A DNA stretch of 25,645 nt. Source: CABQCM01 sp965145485 (GTDB lineage: Bacteria > Bacillota > Clostridia > Oscillospirales > Acutalibacteraceae). Positions 1 to 8,805 of this stretch are shown in pieces. Numbering within the stretch: position 1 is the first letter of the stretch; the number at the start of each line of letters is the position of its first letter. The DNA is taken from assembly GCA_965145485.1 (NCBI GenBank), contig CBCTCU010000040.1, positions 1 to 25,645 of the forward strand, written 5' to 3'. Position numbers and translations under genes: made by a program. The notes under the pieces are model-generated. The model saw nothing but the letters and a program-made list of their open reading frames with translations. It ran no database searches and was not told where the DNA came from.

Positions 1-163
1 CGTGTTCATGGTATAATAGCCGCGAACGGCTATTATACTTTGATTTTCAGCACGGGCCTACGGCCATGTGCATATTATACCATTCACACTACGTGTTCAT
101 GGTATAATATGGCCGCAGACGATGATGATATTCTATTTTTAGTACAAGCCGACGGCCATGCGC
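1..163. repeat. Palindrome-rich imperfect tandem repeat, about 91-base period
   Basis: Two copies of a 71/72-base unit lie at 1-71 and 92-163. The first 18 bases (1-18 and 92-109) are identical, and the last 28 bases (44-71 and 136-163) match at 22 of 28 positions. Each copy is associated with perfect inverted repeats. 11-22 pairs with 27-38 (12 bp, CGAA loop), and 71-83 pairs with 99-111 (13 bp, 15-base loop). The octamer GTATAATA or its complement therefore occurs four times in alternating orientation (11-18, 31-38, 73-80, 102-109). Each direct copy also carries TGGTATAAT, a perfect extended -10. The array touches the window edge and may continue to the left. It could be a REP/BIME-like intergenic repeat or a cluster of divergent promoters or operators. 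Confidence 0.6.
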
Positions 164-450
164 GTGCGACGCATGCCTTGAAGCCCTGGCGCACTGGCCG
201 CAAGCAGCCGGAATGTGCTATTTTAGCGCAGCCTGTGGCCTTGTGTACAAGGCGCTATTCATGCTTCGGCCCATGATCTATTAGCCTGGACGAACAAGAA
301 AGAACTCGGCCTTTGACCGGCCCATTGCCGTTAAAGGCATCTCATACATACGGATACATCCGACGGCTTATCCTGCCCTCTGACGATATCCCGGCCATAC
401 TAAAACTCGCCCGGTCGACCGCCAAACCTATGATAACGGAGCTGATACCA
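164..450. other. Stretch without a supported gene
   Basis: Between the palindromic repeat and the acyltransferase gene I see no ORF with a convincing ribosome binding site. A 78-codon ORF at 40-276 runs through the repeat and has no family resemblance. The acyltransferase frame is open from a TTG at 313, but there is no ribosome binding site there. Confidence 0.5.
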
Positions 451-1230
451 TTGTCATCCCGCGCCCTGCCGCCTTCCCACGCCCGGCTGCACCTGCTTGA
501 CGAGGTGCGCGGGTTTGCCGTGCTTTGCATGGTCTTCTTTCACGCTTTTTACACCATGTCCATGAGCTTCGATATGCGGGCCGGCACGGCTCTGCTCGAC
601 TTTTTTACACCCGCCGAGCCCTTTTTTGCCGGGCTTTTTATCCTGCTGTCGGGATTTTGCTGCCGCCTGTCCCGCTCGAATGCAAAGCGCGGCGCCATCC
701 TGCTGTGCATCGCTCTGGCGTTAACCGCCGCCACCCTGCTGCTCGAGTGGCTGGGGATGCAGGGAACGGTGATCTGGTTCGGCATATTGCACCTATTAAG
801 CCTCGGTATGCTGACCTTCGCCCTGGCGCGCCCGTTGCTCGACCGGATACATCCGGTGATCGGCTTGCTGATCTGCGTATTGCTTTTTGTCTTATTTTAT
901 CCCATCTCACAGGGGAAAATCGGCCTGCCGGGCATTTTTTCCGTTTCCCTGCCGGATGCTTTCTATCAATCCGACTGGCTCGCCCCGCTGGGCATGTACT
1001 CGAGCAGCTTTTATTCGGCCGACTACTTTCCCCTGCTGCCCTGGCTGTTTTTGTTCCTGGCGGGCAGCTTCCTGGGCGTTGCGGCGCAAAAGGAACAATG
1101 TCCGCGTTTCTTCTACCGGCTGCACATCCGGCCGCTCGCCTTTGTAGGCCGGCACGCCCTGATCGTCTATATCGCCCATCAGCCGGTCATTTTCGCCCTG
1201 CTGTGGCTGTTCGAACAACTGACGCACTAG
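451..1230 (+). CDS. HGSNAT/DUF1624-like integral membrane acyltransferase
   Basis: This is a polytopic membrane protein of about 259 aa. It opens with RLHLLDEVRGFAVLCMVFFH, the N-terminal signature of the heparan-alpha-glucosaminide N-acetyltransferase catalytic-domain family (PF07786, DUF1624). Members carry acyl groups across the membrane to sugars. The first-helix His after the RG motif, a central WFGILHLLSLG segment and a C-terminal GRHALIVYIAHQP segment all fit that family. Seven to eight hydrophobic helices are visible. I chose the TTG at 451 because GGAG sits nine bases upstream. The frame continues upstream to an ATG at 430 and a TTG at 313, neither with a ribosome binding site. It converges on the LicD gene. 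With the GT4/LicD pair nearby, a role in modifying envelope glycans is an inference, and the substrate is unknown. Confidence 0.75.
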   Translation: MSSRALPPSHARLHLLDEVRGFAVLCMVFFHAFYTMSMSFDMRAGTALLDFFTPAEPFFAGLFILLSGFCCRLSRSNAKRGAILLCIALALTAATLLLEWLGMQGTVIWFGILHLLSLGMLTFALARPLLDRIHPVIGLLICVLLFVLFYPISQGKIGLPGIFSVSLPDAFYQSDWLAPLGMYSSSFYSADYFPLLPWLFLFLAGSFLGVAAQKEQCPRFFYRLHIRPLAFVGRHALIVYIAHQPVIFALLWLFEQLTH

Positions 1231-1328
1231 AGCGAAGCCTCCGCTTTCGTAATAGTCCGCAAGCTTTCATTCGGGAGGGCCGCAGACTCTACATCCCATG
1301 CCGAAATTACTTGAAACAGCACCCCGGC

Positions 1329-2159
1329 CTACTTGGCACTGTCCTCAAATGCAAGCTGGACGATATGGTGCGTATCCCCCCGCCGGTCTTCCGGTGGGGG
1401 CGTCATATAGTCGCCGTACAGCATGGTCAGATAGGCGTCGTACTCTTTAGGGCATGAAAATTCTGTATCCTCATACGGCAAAAGCACCGTCTGGGACATA
1501 AACTCTACTGGCACGCTATAGTCTGTCCTCGGATTGGCCCCGGTATGCGCATACCAGCGTTTCACAGCCCGCCCGTTCCACCGGCGGGCTGTTTTTTCGT
1601 ATTTTCGAATCAGCTCCTCGCGCGGCTTTTTTTCCAACCGATGTTCCCATGCCCGCTTGATCCGTTTGGGCAGCCCCTGCGCGGGGGCGACATAAACGTA
1701 ATTCGTCTGCAAAATCAGGGCGTTAAGCAAAGCGCTCAAATGAATTCCCAGCAGCCGGCGACGCAAAGCACTATCCGGTGCGACGTCAAACGGAAAGATA
1801 TCAATAAAAATACCCATGTGCGCCTGCTTTTGCTCGAGATAGCTCTCCACAAAGAGGGTCCCGTTCTTGCGTATCTTGGCAAAGGGCAACGGATAATACG
1901 GATCGCTCTCCCAGGTCTGAAGAAAATACTGCCCCGGCAACTCGGCTTGCGCATATTCCAGGAAGCGGTCGTAATCCGCCCGGGGCATGCCGATATCCAG
2001 GTCATCGTCCCACGGGATTGCCCCGTGGTGGCGCACCGCACCGAGCAGCGTGCCACTAACCAGAAAATATTGCAGGCCATGGCGCTCACAGATTGCCTTG
2101 ACCTCTTTCGCCATATCCAATTGGGTAAGCTGCACTCTGCGCAAATCTTCCTGTTTCAT
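1329..2159 (-). CDS. LicD-family phosphotransferase (nucleotidyltransferase fold)
   Basis: The 276-aa protein carries the LicD hallmark near its N terminus: SGTLLGAVRHHGAIPWDDDLDI at about residues 35-56. This combines the G-S/T-L-L-G motif with an acidic DDDLD metal-binding cluster. LicD proteins transfer phosphocholine or related phospho-groups from nucleotide-activated donors to teichoic acids, lipopolysaccharide or other surface glycans. The ATG is preceded by GGGAG. The gene starts 21 bases after the stop of the upstream glycosyltransferase on the same strand, so the two are probably co-transcribed. Length is typical for the family and no motif is missing. There is no choline-uptake or CTP-phosphocholine synthesis gene in the window, so the donor cannot be named. 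Confidence 0.85.
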   Translation of the reverse strand: MKQEDLRRVQLTQLDMAKEVKAICERHGLQYFLVSGTLLGAVRHHGAIPWDDDLDIGMPRADYDRFLEYAQAELPGQYFLQTWESDPYYPLPFAKIRKNGTLFVESYLEQKQAHMGIFIDIFPFDVAPDSALRRRLLGIHLSALLNALILQTNYVYVAPAQGLPKRIKRAWEHRLEKKPREELIRKYEKTARRWNGRAVKRWYAHTGANPRTDYSVPVEFMSQTVLLPYEDTEFSCPKEYDAYLTMLYGDYMTPPPEDRRGDTHHIVQLAFEDSAK

Positions 2160-2180
2160 CCCCGTTCTCCCTTTCCATAT

Positions 2181-3329
2181 TCAAATTTCCGCAGGGCTGC
2201 AAGGGCCCTGATCGTACATCCGGGTGACGTCTTCTCCCCGCATTCTCGCTTCCAGCACCCTGCAAAGCCGCTCAGCGGCAACCGGCGCGCACCAGGTGGA
2301 GGCGATCGTTTCATACGCCTGCTCCCCCATGGCGCGGCACGCCTGGGCGTCCTGACACAGCAGCTTTGTCCGCTCGTATAGTGTGCGGTGGTCCCCATAT
2401 GGATACAGTATGCCGTTCTTGCCGTTGTCAATGAGATAGCGGCCCGACCCGGCCGCGTCGGAGCAGACGACAGTGCACCCGCTGTTCATCGCTTCGTTGA
2501 CCACCGCGCCCCATCCCTCCATCCGATTGGAGGTAAACAGATAAATATTGCTGCGCTCCATGGCGTCCCTTACTTTCTCGGTAGGCATGCTCCCCGGGAA
2601 ATCGACCAAAGACGCAACTCCGAGCCGTTGCGCTTTTTGCTCCATCTGCGCGCGCAGCTCCCCGTCTCCAATCATGGTAAGATGAACCGGTATGCCATCC
2701 CGACTCAAACGGCGGACAACCTCCAGCGCTTGCTCAGGGTGCTTCCAAGACAAAAAACGCGCTACCCACAGCAGCTCCACCCGCGGATGCTCTTTTTTGG
2801 CCATCAGTTCATTCCGGTCATAGCGCCGCACTTCAGGGAAATACCCCCATTTCAGGCATTTTTCCACCGGAAAGCCACACAGCGCAATATCCGAGGCAGT
2901 ATAGGAGCTCGCGCAAAGCACCAGTACGTTTTGATGACGAAAACGCGTAAAGCGATCGTATACCTTTTTCCGGGTCTGGGGGATGAAGCGGCGATAGGTT
3001 CCTTTTTTAAAGGGACGTTCGCCGTAAATAACCGATAGCCGGTCCTCGGCCATGCGGTCGATCAGGTAGTGGGTGGGTGCGGATCCAACCATCAGCACAT
3101 CGCATGCATTGGCCAGCTTTTTGGCCAGCGCGGCCTGCTCGGGACTCTCGTATGCCCGGATGATAAAGTCGTATTTGTGGTTGAGGTCGACATATCCCGA
3201 GATGGTGCGCGCCTGGGGAAAAGGCTGGGTCGCAATAAAGCGGTACTGCCCGGCCGTCCGCTTGGAAAGCTCCAGCGAAAGCTCCTCTTGATGCTGGGCA
3301 AAGTAATTCGATACGTATGCTATCTGCAT
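2181..3329 (-). CDS. Family 4 glycosyltransferase (GT-B fold)
   Basis: This 382-aa protein has the C-terminal GT4 donor-binding pattern. LLWVARFLSWKHPEQALE, the strand-loop that opens the second Rossmann domain, is followed by VHLTMIGDGELR. Then EGWGAVVNEAMNSG near residues 270-284 gives the E-x7-E motif that binds the nucleotide-sugar in retaining GT-B enzymes. The N terminus MQIAYVSNYF is less conserved, as expected for the acceptor domain. The start is preceded by AGAGGA. It is the first gene of a two-gene unit with licD. It probably adds a sugar to a lipid-linked or wall polymer at the inner face of the membrane. No transmembrane helix is seen, and the sugar cannot be predicted. Confidence 0.88.
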   Translation of the reverse strand: MQIAYVSNYFAQHQEELSLELSKRTAGQYRFIATQPFPQARTISGYVDLNHKYDFIIRAYESPEQAALAKKLANACDVLMVGSAPTHYLIDRMAEDRLSVIYGERPFKKGTYRRFIPQTRKKVYDRFTRFRHQNVLVLCASSYTASDIALCGFPVEKCLKWGYFPEVRRYDRNELMAKKEHPRVELLWVARFLSWKHPEQALEVVRRLSRDGIPVHLTMIGDGELRAQMEQKAQRLGVASLVDFPGSMPTEKVRDAMERSNIYLFTSNRMEGWGAVVNEAMNSGCTVVCSDAAGSGRYLIDNGKNGILYPYGDHRTLYERTKLLCQDAQACRAMGEQAYETIASTWCAPVAAERLCRVLEARMRGEDVTRMYDQGPCSPAEI

Positions 3330-3598
3330 GAGGAATCCTCTTTTCTCGTGGGAATATCCAGACCTGGCTGATACAAATTAGCTCAGGCGACAGAGTTCAT
3401 TCAGGCGCCCGATATCAGGCCGGCAGCGCCGGATGTTGGCGCCCAAACCAGGGAGCAACGGGTTATAAGCCCCCAGTGGATCGTGCCTGGAGAGATGCTG
3501 GCTACAGCCCTGCGCAGCAGGCCCCTTTCTTTTTCAGGGCGTACGTAAGGCCGGCCTCCCATGGCAGCAACAACCGGCCGATCCATCGAGTCAGGCGG

Positions 3599-5992
3599 TC
3601 ATTTGAGCTCGACCACCGTCACGCCGTCCTCCCCCTCCCCGTAAACGCCGGGGCGGAAGGTACGCACGCTCGGATGGCTGCGAAGATGCTGGCGCACGGC
3701 GTTGCGCAGCACGCCCGTTCCCTTGCCGTGGATGACGGTCACCGTCTCCATACCGCCCATGATCGCCTGGTCGAGAAAGCTGTCAAGCTCCATCAGCCCC
3801 TCGTCGACCGCCTTGCCACGAAGGTCGAGCTCGACCGCCGTCCGGCGCACCGCGCGGGACTCTACCCCCCGCCGCACGGCGGGCGCCGAGGGCCGGGACT
3901 CCTTCTCATGCTCCAACAGGCGAAGAGAATCGACCTTGACCTTGGTCTTGATGATGCCGGCCTGTACCATGACGTTCCCATTTTGATCGGGCGGGGAAAG
4001 CACGGTGCCCTTTTTATCAATGTCGCTCAGCAGCACCCGATCCCCTGCCTTGAGCGGGCGTGGGAGGACGTAAGATGACTTCATCCGCTCGCTGACCGGG
4101 TCGGCCGTGTCCTCCAGCTTTTTCATGCCCGCTCGGGCCTGCGCGCGTGCGATGCGCAGCATCTCGGCCGCGTTTTGCCCGGTCATGGCCTTTTTGGCTT
4201 CTTCTATTTCACCCAGCATCCGGTCGGACTGCTCTCTAGCCCGCTCAACCAGATGCCTGGCCTGCTCGCGGGCCTTCTCCAGCTCCTTTTCCCGCTCCTT
4301 CTCAACCTGCTGGAGGCGGCGATGGGCGTTATCAATGGCCTGCTGCGCCTCGGAGCGCAGGCGGGCCGCCTCTTCCCGCTGCTCCTCCAGCTCCTGCCGG
4401 GCGCGCTGAAGCTGGTCAACCACCTGCTCGAAATGGGTGTTATCGCTGGAAACAAGCTCTCGGGCGCGTGCGATCACCGCCGGGTCCATGCCCAGGCGCT
4501 CCAAAATCGCAAAGGCATTGCTGCGCCCCGGCATGCCAATGAGCAGCCGGTAGGTCGGCCGCAGGGTGGCGACATCAAATTCACACGATCCGTTTTCCAC
4601 CCACGGCGTCTCCAAAGCATAGGCTTTGAGCTCGGCGTAATGGGTGGTGGCCGCAATTTTCGCCCCCCGCTCTCGCAGGCTTTCGAGCACGGCGGTGGCC
4701 AGAGCCGCCCCCTCCACCGGGTCGGTACCCGCCCCCAGCTCGTCGAGCAGGACGAGGCTGCAATCGTCCACCTGCTCGAAAATACCAATCAGATTGGTCA
4801 TATGAGCCGAAAAGGTCGACAGGGACTGCTCGATGCTCTGCTCATCCCCGATGTCGGCCAGCACATGGGAAAAAACCGCCACCTCGCTGCGGTCCCCCGC
4901 CGGGATCATCAGGCCGCACATGGCCATACAGGTTAAAAGCCCCAGGGTTTTTAAGGCAACCGTCTTACCGCCGGTATTGGGCCCGGTGATGACCAGCGTG
5001 TCAAAATCAACCCCCAGCAGAATGTCGTTAGCCACCGCTTTGGCAGGGTCGAGCAGAGGGTGCCTCGCCTTGCGCAGCACCACCCGGCCGCGGTCGTTGA
5101 GCGCGGGGGCGCTTGCCTTCATATCATAGGCCAGCTTGGCTTTGGCAAAGATTAAGTTGAGCTCGATGCACAGGCCGTAGCTTTCCACAATGCCGTCGGC
5201 AAAACCGCCCGCCTCGTTGGACAGCTCGGTGAGGATCCGGTCGATCTCGGCCTGCTCCCTGGTTTCGAGCATACGGATTTCATTATTGGCCTCGACCACG
5301 CTCATCGGCTCGACAAACAGGGTGCTGCCTGAGGCGGAGGTGTCGTGCACCAGGCCGGGCACCTCCCCCCGGCACTCGGCCCGCACCGGCACGACAAACC
5401 GGCCGGAGCGGATGGTAACAATGGGGTCTTGCAGATATTTTTGATAGGCGGCCGAACGGATCATTTTATCGAGCTGCTCGCGCACCCGGCCGGAGGCCGA
5501 ACGCTTTTTTCTGCGCAGGTCGGCCAGGGCGGGAGAGGCATGGTCGCTCATCTCCTCCTCGCTGACAATGGCCGAGGTGATCTTTTCCTCCAGATATTTA
5601 TTGGGCGTCAGGCAGTGGAAGCGTTCGTCGAGCGCCGTCTCCATACCCGCGCAACGCCCCCTCCATTCGACCAGGGAGCGCACCACGCGCAGCACCTCGG
5701 CGATCTCGAGCAGCTCCTTCATGCTCAGCGTCCCCCCCGCCTGCGCGCGGGTAACGCTGCCGCGGCAGTTGCGCATGCCGCCGAAAGAGGGCGCGCCAAA
5801 GCGAGCGATGAGCATATGCGCGTCCACCGTCTCGCGCATCAGGCGCTCGACCCCCCGCAGGGTGTGCTCCGGGCGCAGCGCAAGCGCCAGCTGCGCCGCG
5901 TCGGCACAGCTGCAAAGGCCGCTGAGGCGTTCGAGTATTTTGGGTAATTCCAGCGTGCGTTCGTGCCGCCGGGCCGTTTCCTCATGTATCAT
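3599..5992 (-). CDS. mutS2: MutS2: MutS-related ATPase/endonuclease with Smr domain
   Basis: The 797-aa protein has the full MutS2 plan. There is a lever/clamp N-terminal half, then an ABC-type ATPase with Walker A GPNTGGKT near residue 337 and a Walker B followed by DELGAGTDP. A long Glu/Arg/Gln-rich coiled coil follows, roughly residues 510-620. It ends in an Smr domain containing DLRG (about residue 722) and HGKGTG (about residue 752). It lacks the mismatch-recognition domain of MutS1, as MutS2 does. In Firmicutes MutS2 has been linked to suppression of recombination and to splitting collided ribosomes. It lies 52 bases downstream of recO on the same strand and is probably the last gene of the yqzL-recO-mutS2 unit. 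The start has AGGACAGG upstream. Confidence 0.97.
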   Translation of the reverse strand: MIHEETARRHERTLELPKILERLSGLCSCADAAQLALALRPEHTLRGVERLMRETVDAHMLIARFGAPSFGGMRNCRGSVTRAQAGGTLSMKELLEIAEVLRVVRSLVEWRGRCAGMETALDERFHCLTPNKYLEEKITSAIVSEEEMSDHASPALADLRRKKRSASGRVREQLDKMIRSAAYQKYLQDPIVTIRSGRFVVPVRAECRGEVPGLVHDTSASGSTLFVEPMSVVEANNEIRMLETREQAEIDRILTELSNEAGGFADGIVESYGLCIELNLIFAKAKLAYDMKASAPALNDRGRVVLRKARHPLLDPAKAVANDILLGVDFDTLVITGPNTGGKTVALKTLGLLTCMAMCGLMIPAGDRSEVAVFSHVLADIGDEQSIEQSLSTFSAHMTNLIGIFEQVDDCSLVLLDELGAGTDPVEGAALATAVLESLRERGAKIAATTHYAELKAYALETPWVENGSCEFDVATLRPTYRLLIGMPGRSNAFAILERLGMDPAVIARARELVSSDNTHFEQVVDQLQRARQELEEQREEAARLRSEAQQAIDNAHRRLQQVEKEREKELEKAREQARHLVERAREQSDRMLGEIEEAKKAMTGQNAAEMLRIARAQARAGMKKLEDTADPVSERMKSSYVLPRPLKAGDRVLLSDIDKKGTVLSPPDQNGNVMVQAGIIKTKVKVDSLRLLEHEKESRPSAPAVRRGVESRAVRRTAVELDLRGKAVDEGLMELDSFLDQAIMGGMETVTVIHGKGTGVLRNAVRQHLRSHPSVRTFRPGVYGEGEDGVTVVELK

Positions 5993-6044
5993 AACTCATA
6001 CCTGTCCTTTTGCGATGGGCTGCCGGGCAAAACCAAAGCGGTTG

Positions 6045-6794
6045 CTACAGCAGCGATCGATAAAAATCCAGCGTTCCAAACGACCGGCCGACCTGCGCAC
6101 GCACATACCGCTCGGTGGTCGCGCTGAGAAGCCGCATCGACTCCTCTGGAAGCGTAAAGCGGAATACCTTGGCAAAATCGCTGTAAATGATATGCCGCAT
6201 GGCGGCAAAAACCCCCGCCGGGAGCGGGGCCAGCGTACCCGGCTCGGGTGCGGACGCGCGATGATTCGAGCAGTAAACGCGCCCCCCGACGAGATCGAGA
6301 TACAAAACCTCCCCCTCATTGCCGCCGCACACAGCGCAGCCGACCAGATCGGGCATATAACCGCTGAGAACCATCAGGCGCAGCTCGGTCACCGCTTTGA
6401 TCTGATCGGGGGGATAGGCATCGTCGCACAAAAATTTCAGCGCGCACAAAATCAGCCTTAACGGCTGCTCGGCCTCCGACTCCTCCGGGCAGAGAAGGCG
6501 GGCGAGCTCACAAAAATACTGCGCGAGCGACAGCTTGACAATGTCGCCGCGCAACGCAAAAAACACCTCGATGGGCGCCGCCTCGTCCACCCGGTAGCTG
6601 TCCTTTCCCCGAAAAAGGGTGAGATCGGAATAACACAGCAACTGCGTCCCAATGCTGTTTTTATGTTGCAACCGTCTGGCGCCCGAGGCAAAGGCGCGCA
6701 CAATGCCCTTGTCCCTCGTCAGCACGGTCACGATCCGGTCGTTTTCACCGGTATGCTGTTCTCTCACGATCAAGCCCTTGGTAATAATCCGCAT
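6045..6794 (-). CDS. recO: RecO DNA repair/recombination mediator
   Basis: RecO loads RecA on SSB-coated single-stranded DNA in the RecFOR pathway. The 249-aa protein starts with a KGLIVREQHTGENDRIVTVLT stretch, the beta strands of the N-terminal OB fold. A helical domain and a zinc-site region follow, with CAVCGG and, about 20 residues later, YCSNH. The ATG at 6794 is chosen because GGGAGG sits six bases upstream; an ATG two codons earlier is too close to it. The gene begins inside the 3' end of the yqzL-like gene (50-base overlap), which suggests translational coupling. The last zinc ligand appears to be His rather than Cys, which is unusual but tolerated in some RecO proteins. Confidence 0.95.
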   Translation of the reverse strand: MRIITKGLIVREQHTGENDRIVTVLTRDKGIVRAFASGARRLQHKNSIGTQLLCYSDLTLFRGKDSYRVDEAAPIEVFFALRGDIVKLSLAQYFCELARLLCPEESEAEQPLRLILCALKFLCDDAYPPDQIKAVTELRLMVLSGYMPDLVGCAVCGGNEGEVLYLDLVGGRVYCSNHRASAPEPGTLAPLPAGVFAAMRHIIYSDFAKVFRFTLPEESMRLLSATTERYVRAQVGRSFGTLDFYRSLL

Positions 6795-6930
6795 GGCCAT
6801 CCTCCCTGCCCGCCGGAGCCGGGCCGGAAGAAGCCGCGTCCCGCGCCTTGCAGCAGGCAAGATAATCCTCGACCCGCCCGGTGCGCATAAACCGATCCCA
6901 GGCCTCGTCGCTGTTGAGCCGCCGATTCAT
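6745..6930 (-). CDS. yqzL: YqzL-like small protein upstream of recO
   Basis: This small ORF (61 aa) contains AWDRFMRTGRVEDYLACCK. It resembles the W-x2-F-x2-TG-x3-YL pattern of the YqzL family, short proteins of unknown function encoded between era and recO in Bacillus and Clostridia. The position here is the same. It has an excellent ribosome binding site, AAGGAGGG, five bases from the ATG. Its 3' end overlaps the recO start by 50 bases. Family members are usually about 45 aa, so the tail of this protein is longer. It is the first gene after the promoter at 7047-7075. The assignment rests on remembered family pattern plus synteny. Confidence 0.7.
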   Translation of the reverse strand: MNRRLNSDEAWDRFMRTGRVEDYLACCKARDAASSGPAPAGREDGHADYYQGLDRERTAYR

Positions 6931-7046
6931 AGAATCCCTCCTTAGAGCGTTACTATCAGTGTTCCGCCCACGGAGAGAAATATCAAAGGTAAAAAATACT
7001 GTTAGGTAATTTATGGATATTTTAAATCCAATAAAATCCGGGGTCT

Positions 7047-7075
7047 ATTGTACCCGATCTTTTCGCCGGTGTCAA
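7047..7075 (-). promoter_or_regulatory. SigA-type promoter of yqzL-recO-mutS2
   Basis: On the minus strand a perfect TTGACA (7070-7075) is followed after exactly 17 bases by TACAAT (7047-7052), five of six matching the -10 consensus. The predicted start is near 7040. This gives an AT-rich leader of about 110 bases before the yqzL ribosome binding site. It lies between era and yqzL, so the downstream three genes can be transcribed apart from era. Confidence 0.8.
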
Positions 7076-7187
7076 CGCCCCCCGCATGCCAACGCCGGGC
7101 ACAGAGCCCGCCGCACGGCCCGCGGCGGCCTTGGGCGGGCGGCCGGGACCATTCCGGTTCGCCTGTGGCGGCCCAAGGAGCAGGCAA

Positions 7188-8078
7188 TCAGTCCAGCCCG
7201 AGCGTGTGAATCACGCCCTGCCGGTTGCGCCAGCCCTCGCGCACCTTGACCCAGCACTGAAGATTGACCTGGCAGTCAAAAAACGCCTCCATATCCTTTC
7301 GCGCCAGGCTGGCCGCTTTTTTGAGGGTCGCGCCGCCCTTGCCGATGACAATGCCCTTATGGCTCTCTTTTTCGCAGTAGATCACTGCTTCGATATCCAG
7401 GATGCCGTCCTCCCGGTCGCGAAAACGCTCGATGGCAATCGCGATGCCGTGCGGCACCTCCCGCTGCAAAAGCTGCAGCAGCTTTTCACGCAGCAGTTCC
7501 CCGGCGATGACCCGCTCGGGCTGGTCGGTCAGGGTATCCTCGTCGAACATATGGGGCCCGGGCTGGGCAAAGGGGCGAAGCTCGTCGAGCAGCTCGTCCA
7601 ACCCCTCGCCCGTTTGAGCCGATACCGGTACGACCGCGGCAAAATCGTACAGCGCCGAATACGCCATGATCTGGGATAACAGCTCCTGCTTGTTTTCCAG
7701 CAGATCGATTTTGTTGATGGCCAGCACCGCCGGCATTCTGCGGGAGGCAAAACGGGAAGCCAGCTCCTGGTCGGCGGGGGATACCCGTGCGCCGGCCTCC
7801 ACCACCAGCAGGCAGGCCTCTACGTCGGCCATCCCGTCCGAGACGGCCTTGACCATGTTTTTCCCCAGCGTGGTACGCGGCTTATGCAGCCCCGGCGTAT
7901 CGACAAACACCATCTGCAGCGCCCCTTCGGTCAGCACCCCCATGATGCGGGTGCGCGTTGTCTGAGGCTTGTCCGAGACGATGGCGACCTTCTGCCCCAG
8001 CAGGCGGTTCATGATGGACGATTTGCCCACGTTGGGGCGTCCGACAATGGCCACAAAGGCCGTGCGTTCCTCTTTCAA
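7188..8078 (-). CDS. era: Era GTPase, 16S rRNA/30S assembly factor
   Basis: Era is a GTPase with a KH domain that binds the 3' end of 16S rRNA during 30S maturation. The 296-aa protein shows G1 GRPNVGKSS at residues 13-21, G3 DTPG, G4 NKID, G5 SAQTG and the C-terminal KH-domain loop GKGGATLK. The frame is open upstream to 8225, but the TTG at 8078 has AAAGGAGA six bases away and gives the normal Era N terminus, KEERTAFVAIVG. The upstream ATG codons lack such a site. It follows ybeY, as in other Firmicutes, with dgkA and cdd absent. A 217-base spacer separates it from ybeY. Confidence 0.96.
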   Translation of the reverse strand: MKEERTAFVAIVGRPNVGKSSIMNRLLGQKVAIVSDKPQTTRTRIMGVLTEGALQMVFVDTPGLHKPRTTLGKNMVKAVSDGMADVEACLLVVEAGARVSPADQELASRFASRRMPAVLAINKIDLLENKQELLSQIMAYSALYDFAAVVPVSAQTGEGLDELLDELRPFAQPGPHMFDEDTLTDQPERVIAGELLREKLLQLLQREVPHGIAIAIERFRDREDGILDIEAVIYCEKESHKGIVIGKGGATLKKAASLARKDMEAFFDCQVNLQCWVKVREGWRNRQGVIHTLGLD

Positions 8079-8295
8079 ATCGGTTCTCCTTTGCTTTGTT
8101 GCCGCAACAAAATCCATCTTCCGACGCGGACAGCCGCGAAACAACAAGTAGTTGCTGAGCGCCTGCGTCCCTCTAGGTAAGATGGAATCCAACTGACGTG
8201 ATGCGAACCTTTCGCAGCTTTTCACCCGTATCGGCCGTTTGTTACGAGATTCCCCGTTAAAAACTACTCATTATGTTAACGCAATGGATCTTCGC
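8079..8295. other. ybeY-era spacer, structured but without a gene
   Basis: In Bacillus this position holds dgkA and cdd. Here it contains no supported ORF. Short dyads are visible: TGCGAA/TTCGCA with a three-base loop near 8203-8217, and a CCATCTT/AAGATGG pair about 65 bases apart. Neither is followed by a T-run on either strand, so I do not call a terminator. No consensus promoter is clear. Confidence 0.4.
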
Positions 8296-8802
8296 CTATT
8301 CATCCTCGTCGAGATAATAGCTCCCCGTACGGGGCAGCCCGATAAGATTCATGATAAGCTCTTCCTTTTCCCGCATACGCACTGCCTCGATGCCGCCCTC
8401 GACATGGTCATAGCCCAAAAGGTGAAGCACCGAATGGGTGGTCAAATAAGCGACCTCCCGCTGCAGGCTATGCCCGTACTGCTTCGACTGCTCGACGGCG
8501 CGCGGCATGGAGATGACCACGTCGCCCAGCATAGAGGCTCCGGTTTCGGGATTTTTGTCATACACGCCGTTTTCGCCCAGAGGAAAGGAAAGCACGTCGG
8601 TCTCAGCGTCCTTGTCGCGGTACTGCTTGTTGAGACGGCGGATTTCCTCCCCGTCGACAAAGGTAACGTCAATTTCAGCCGGGCCTTCGAACTTCTCCTG
8701 TAAAAGGACGGCGTTGCAGCACCGGCGAACCAACATGCGGATACCCGTCGGAATCTTAACCTGTTTTTGCTTATCCTTGATAACGACCTTAATCTTGTCC
8801 AT
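8296..8802 (-). CDS. ybeY: YbeY endoribonuclease / rRNA maturation factor
   Basis: YbeY is a zinc-dependent endoribonuclease involved in 16S rRNA 3'-end processing and ribosome quality control. The 168-aa protein contains the family zinc motif H-x3-H-x5-H in THSVLHLLGYDH. Upstream it has the RLNKQYRDKDAETDVLSFP segment typical of the family. The ATG is preceded by AGGAGG, which lies inside the end of phoH; only three bases separate the phoH stop from this start. The short C-terminal tail after REKEELI ends with an acidic YLDEDE. Co-expression with phoH is almost certain. Confidence 0.97.
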   Translation of the reverse strand: MDKIKVVIKDKQKQVKIPTGIRMLVRRCCNAVLLQEKFEGPAEIDVTFVDGEEIRRLNKQYRDKDAETDVLSFPLGENGVYDKNPETGASMLGDVVISMPRAVEQSKQYGHSLQREVAYLTTHSVLHLLGYDHVEGGIEAVRMREKEELIMNLIGLPRTGSYYLDEDE

Positions 8803-8805
8803 CCT

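Noticed and set aside
1..163. CRISPR array
   Set aside because: Only two imperfect copies, long units with no uniform spacers, and no cas genes in the window.
525..1457. Plus-strand frame of 310 codons
   Set aside because: It overlaps the membrane acyltransferase in another frame, is rich in Arg/Pro/Ala, and runs into the LicD gene on the other strand.
3401..3586. Short minus-strand frame between mutS2 and the glycosyltransferase
   Set aside because: No ribosome binding site, no family pattern. The region shows only short GC dyads without T-runs.
8079..8225. Upstream start for Era
   Set aside because: The added residues do not resemble Era, and the TTG at 8078 has a clear ribosome binding site.
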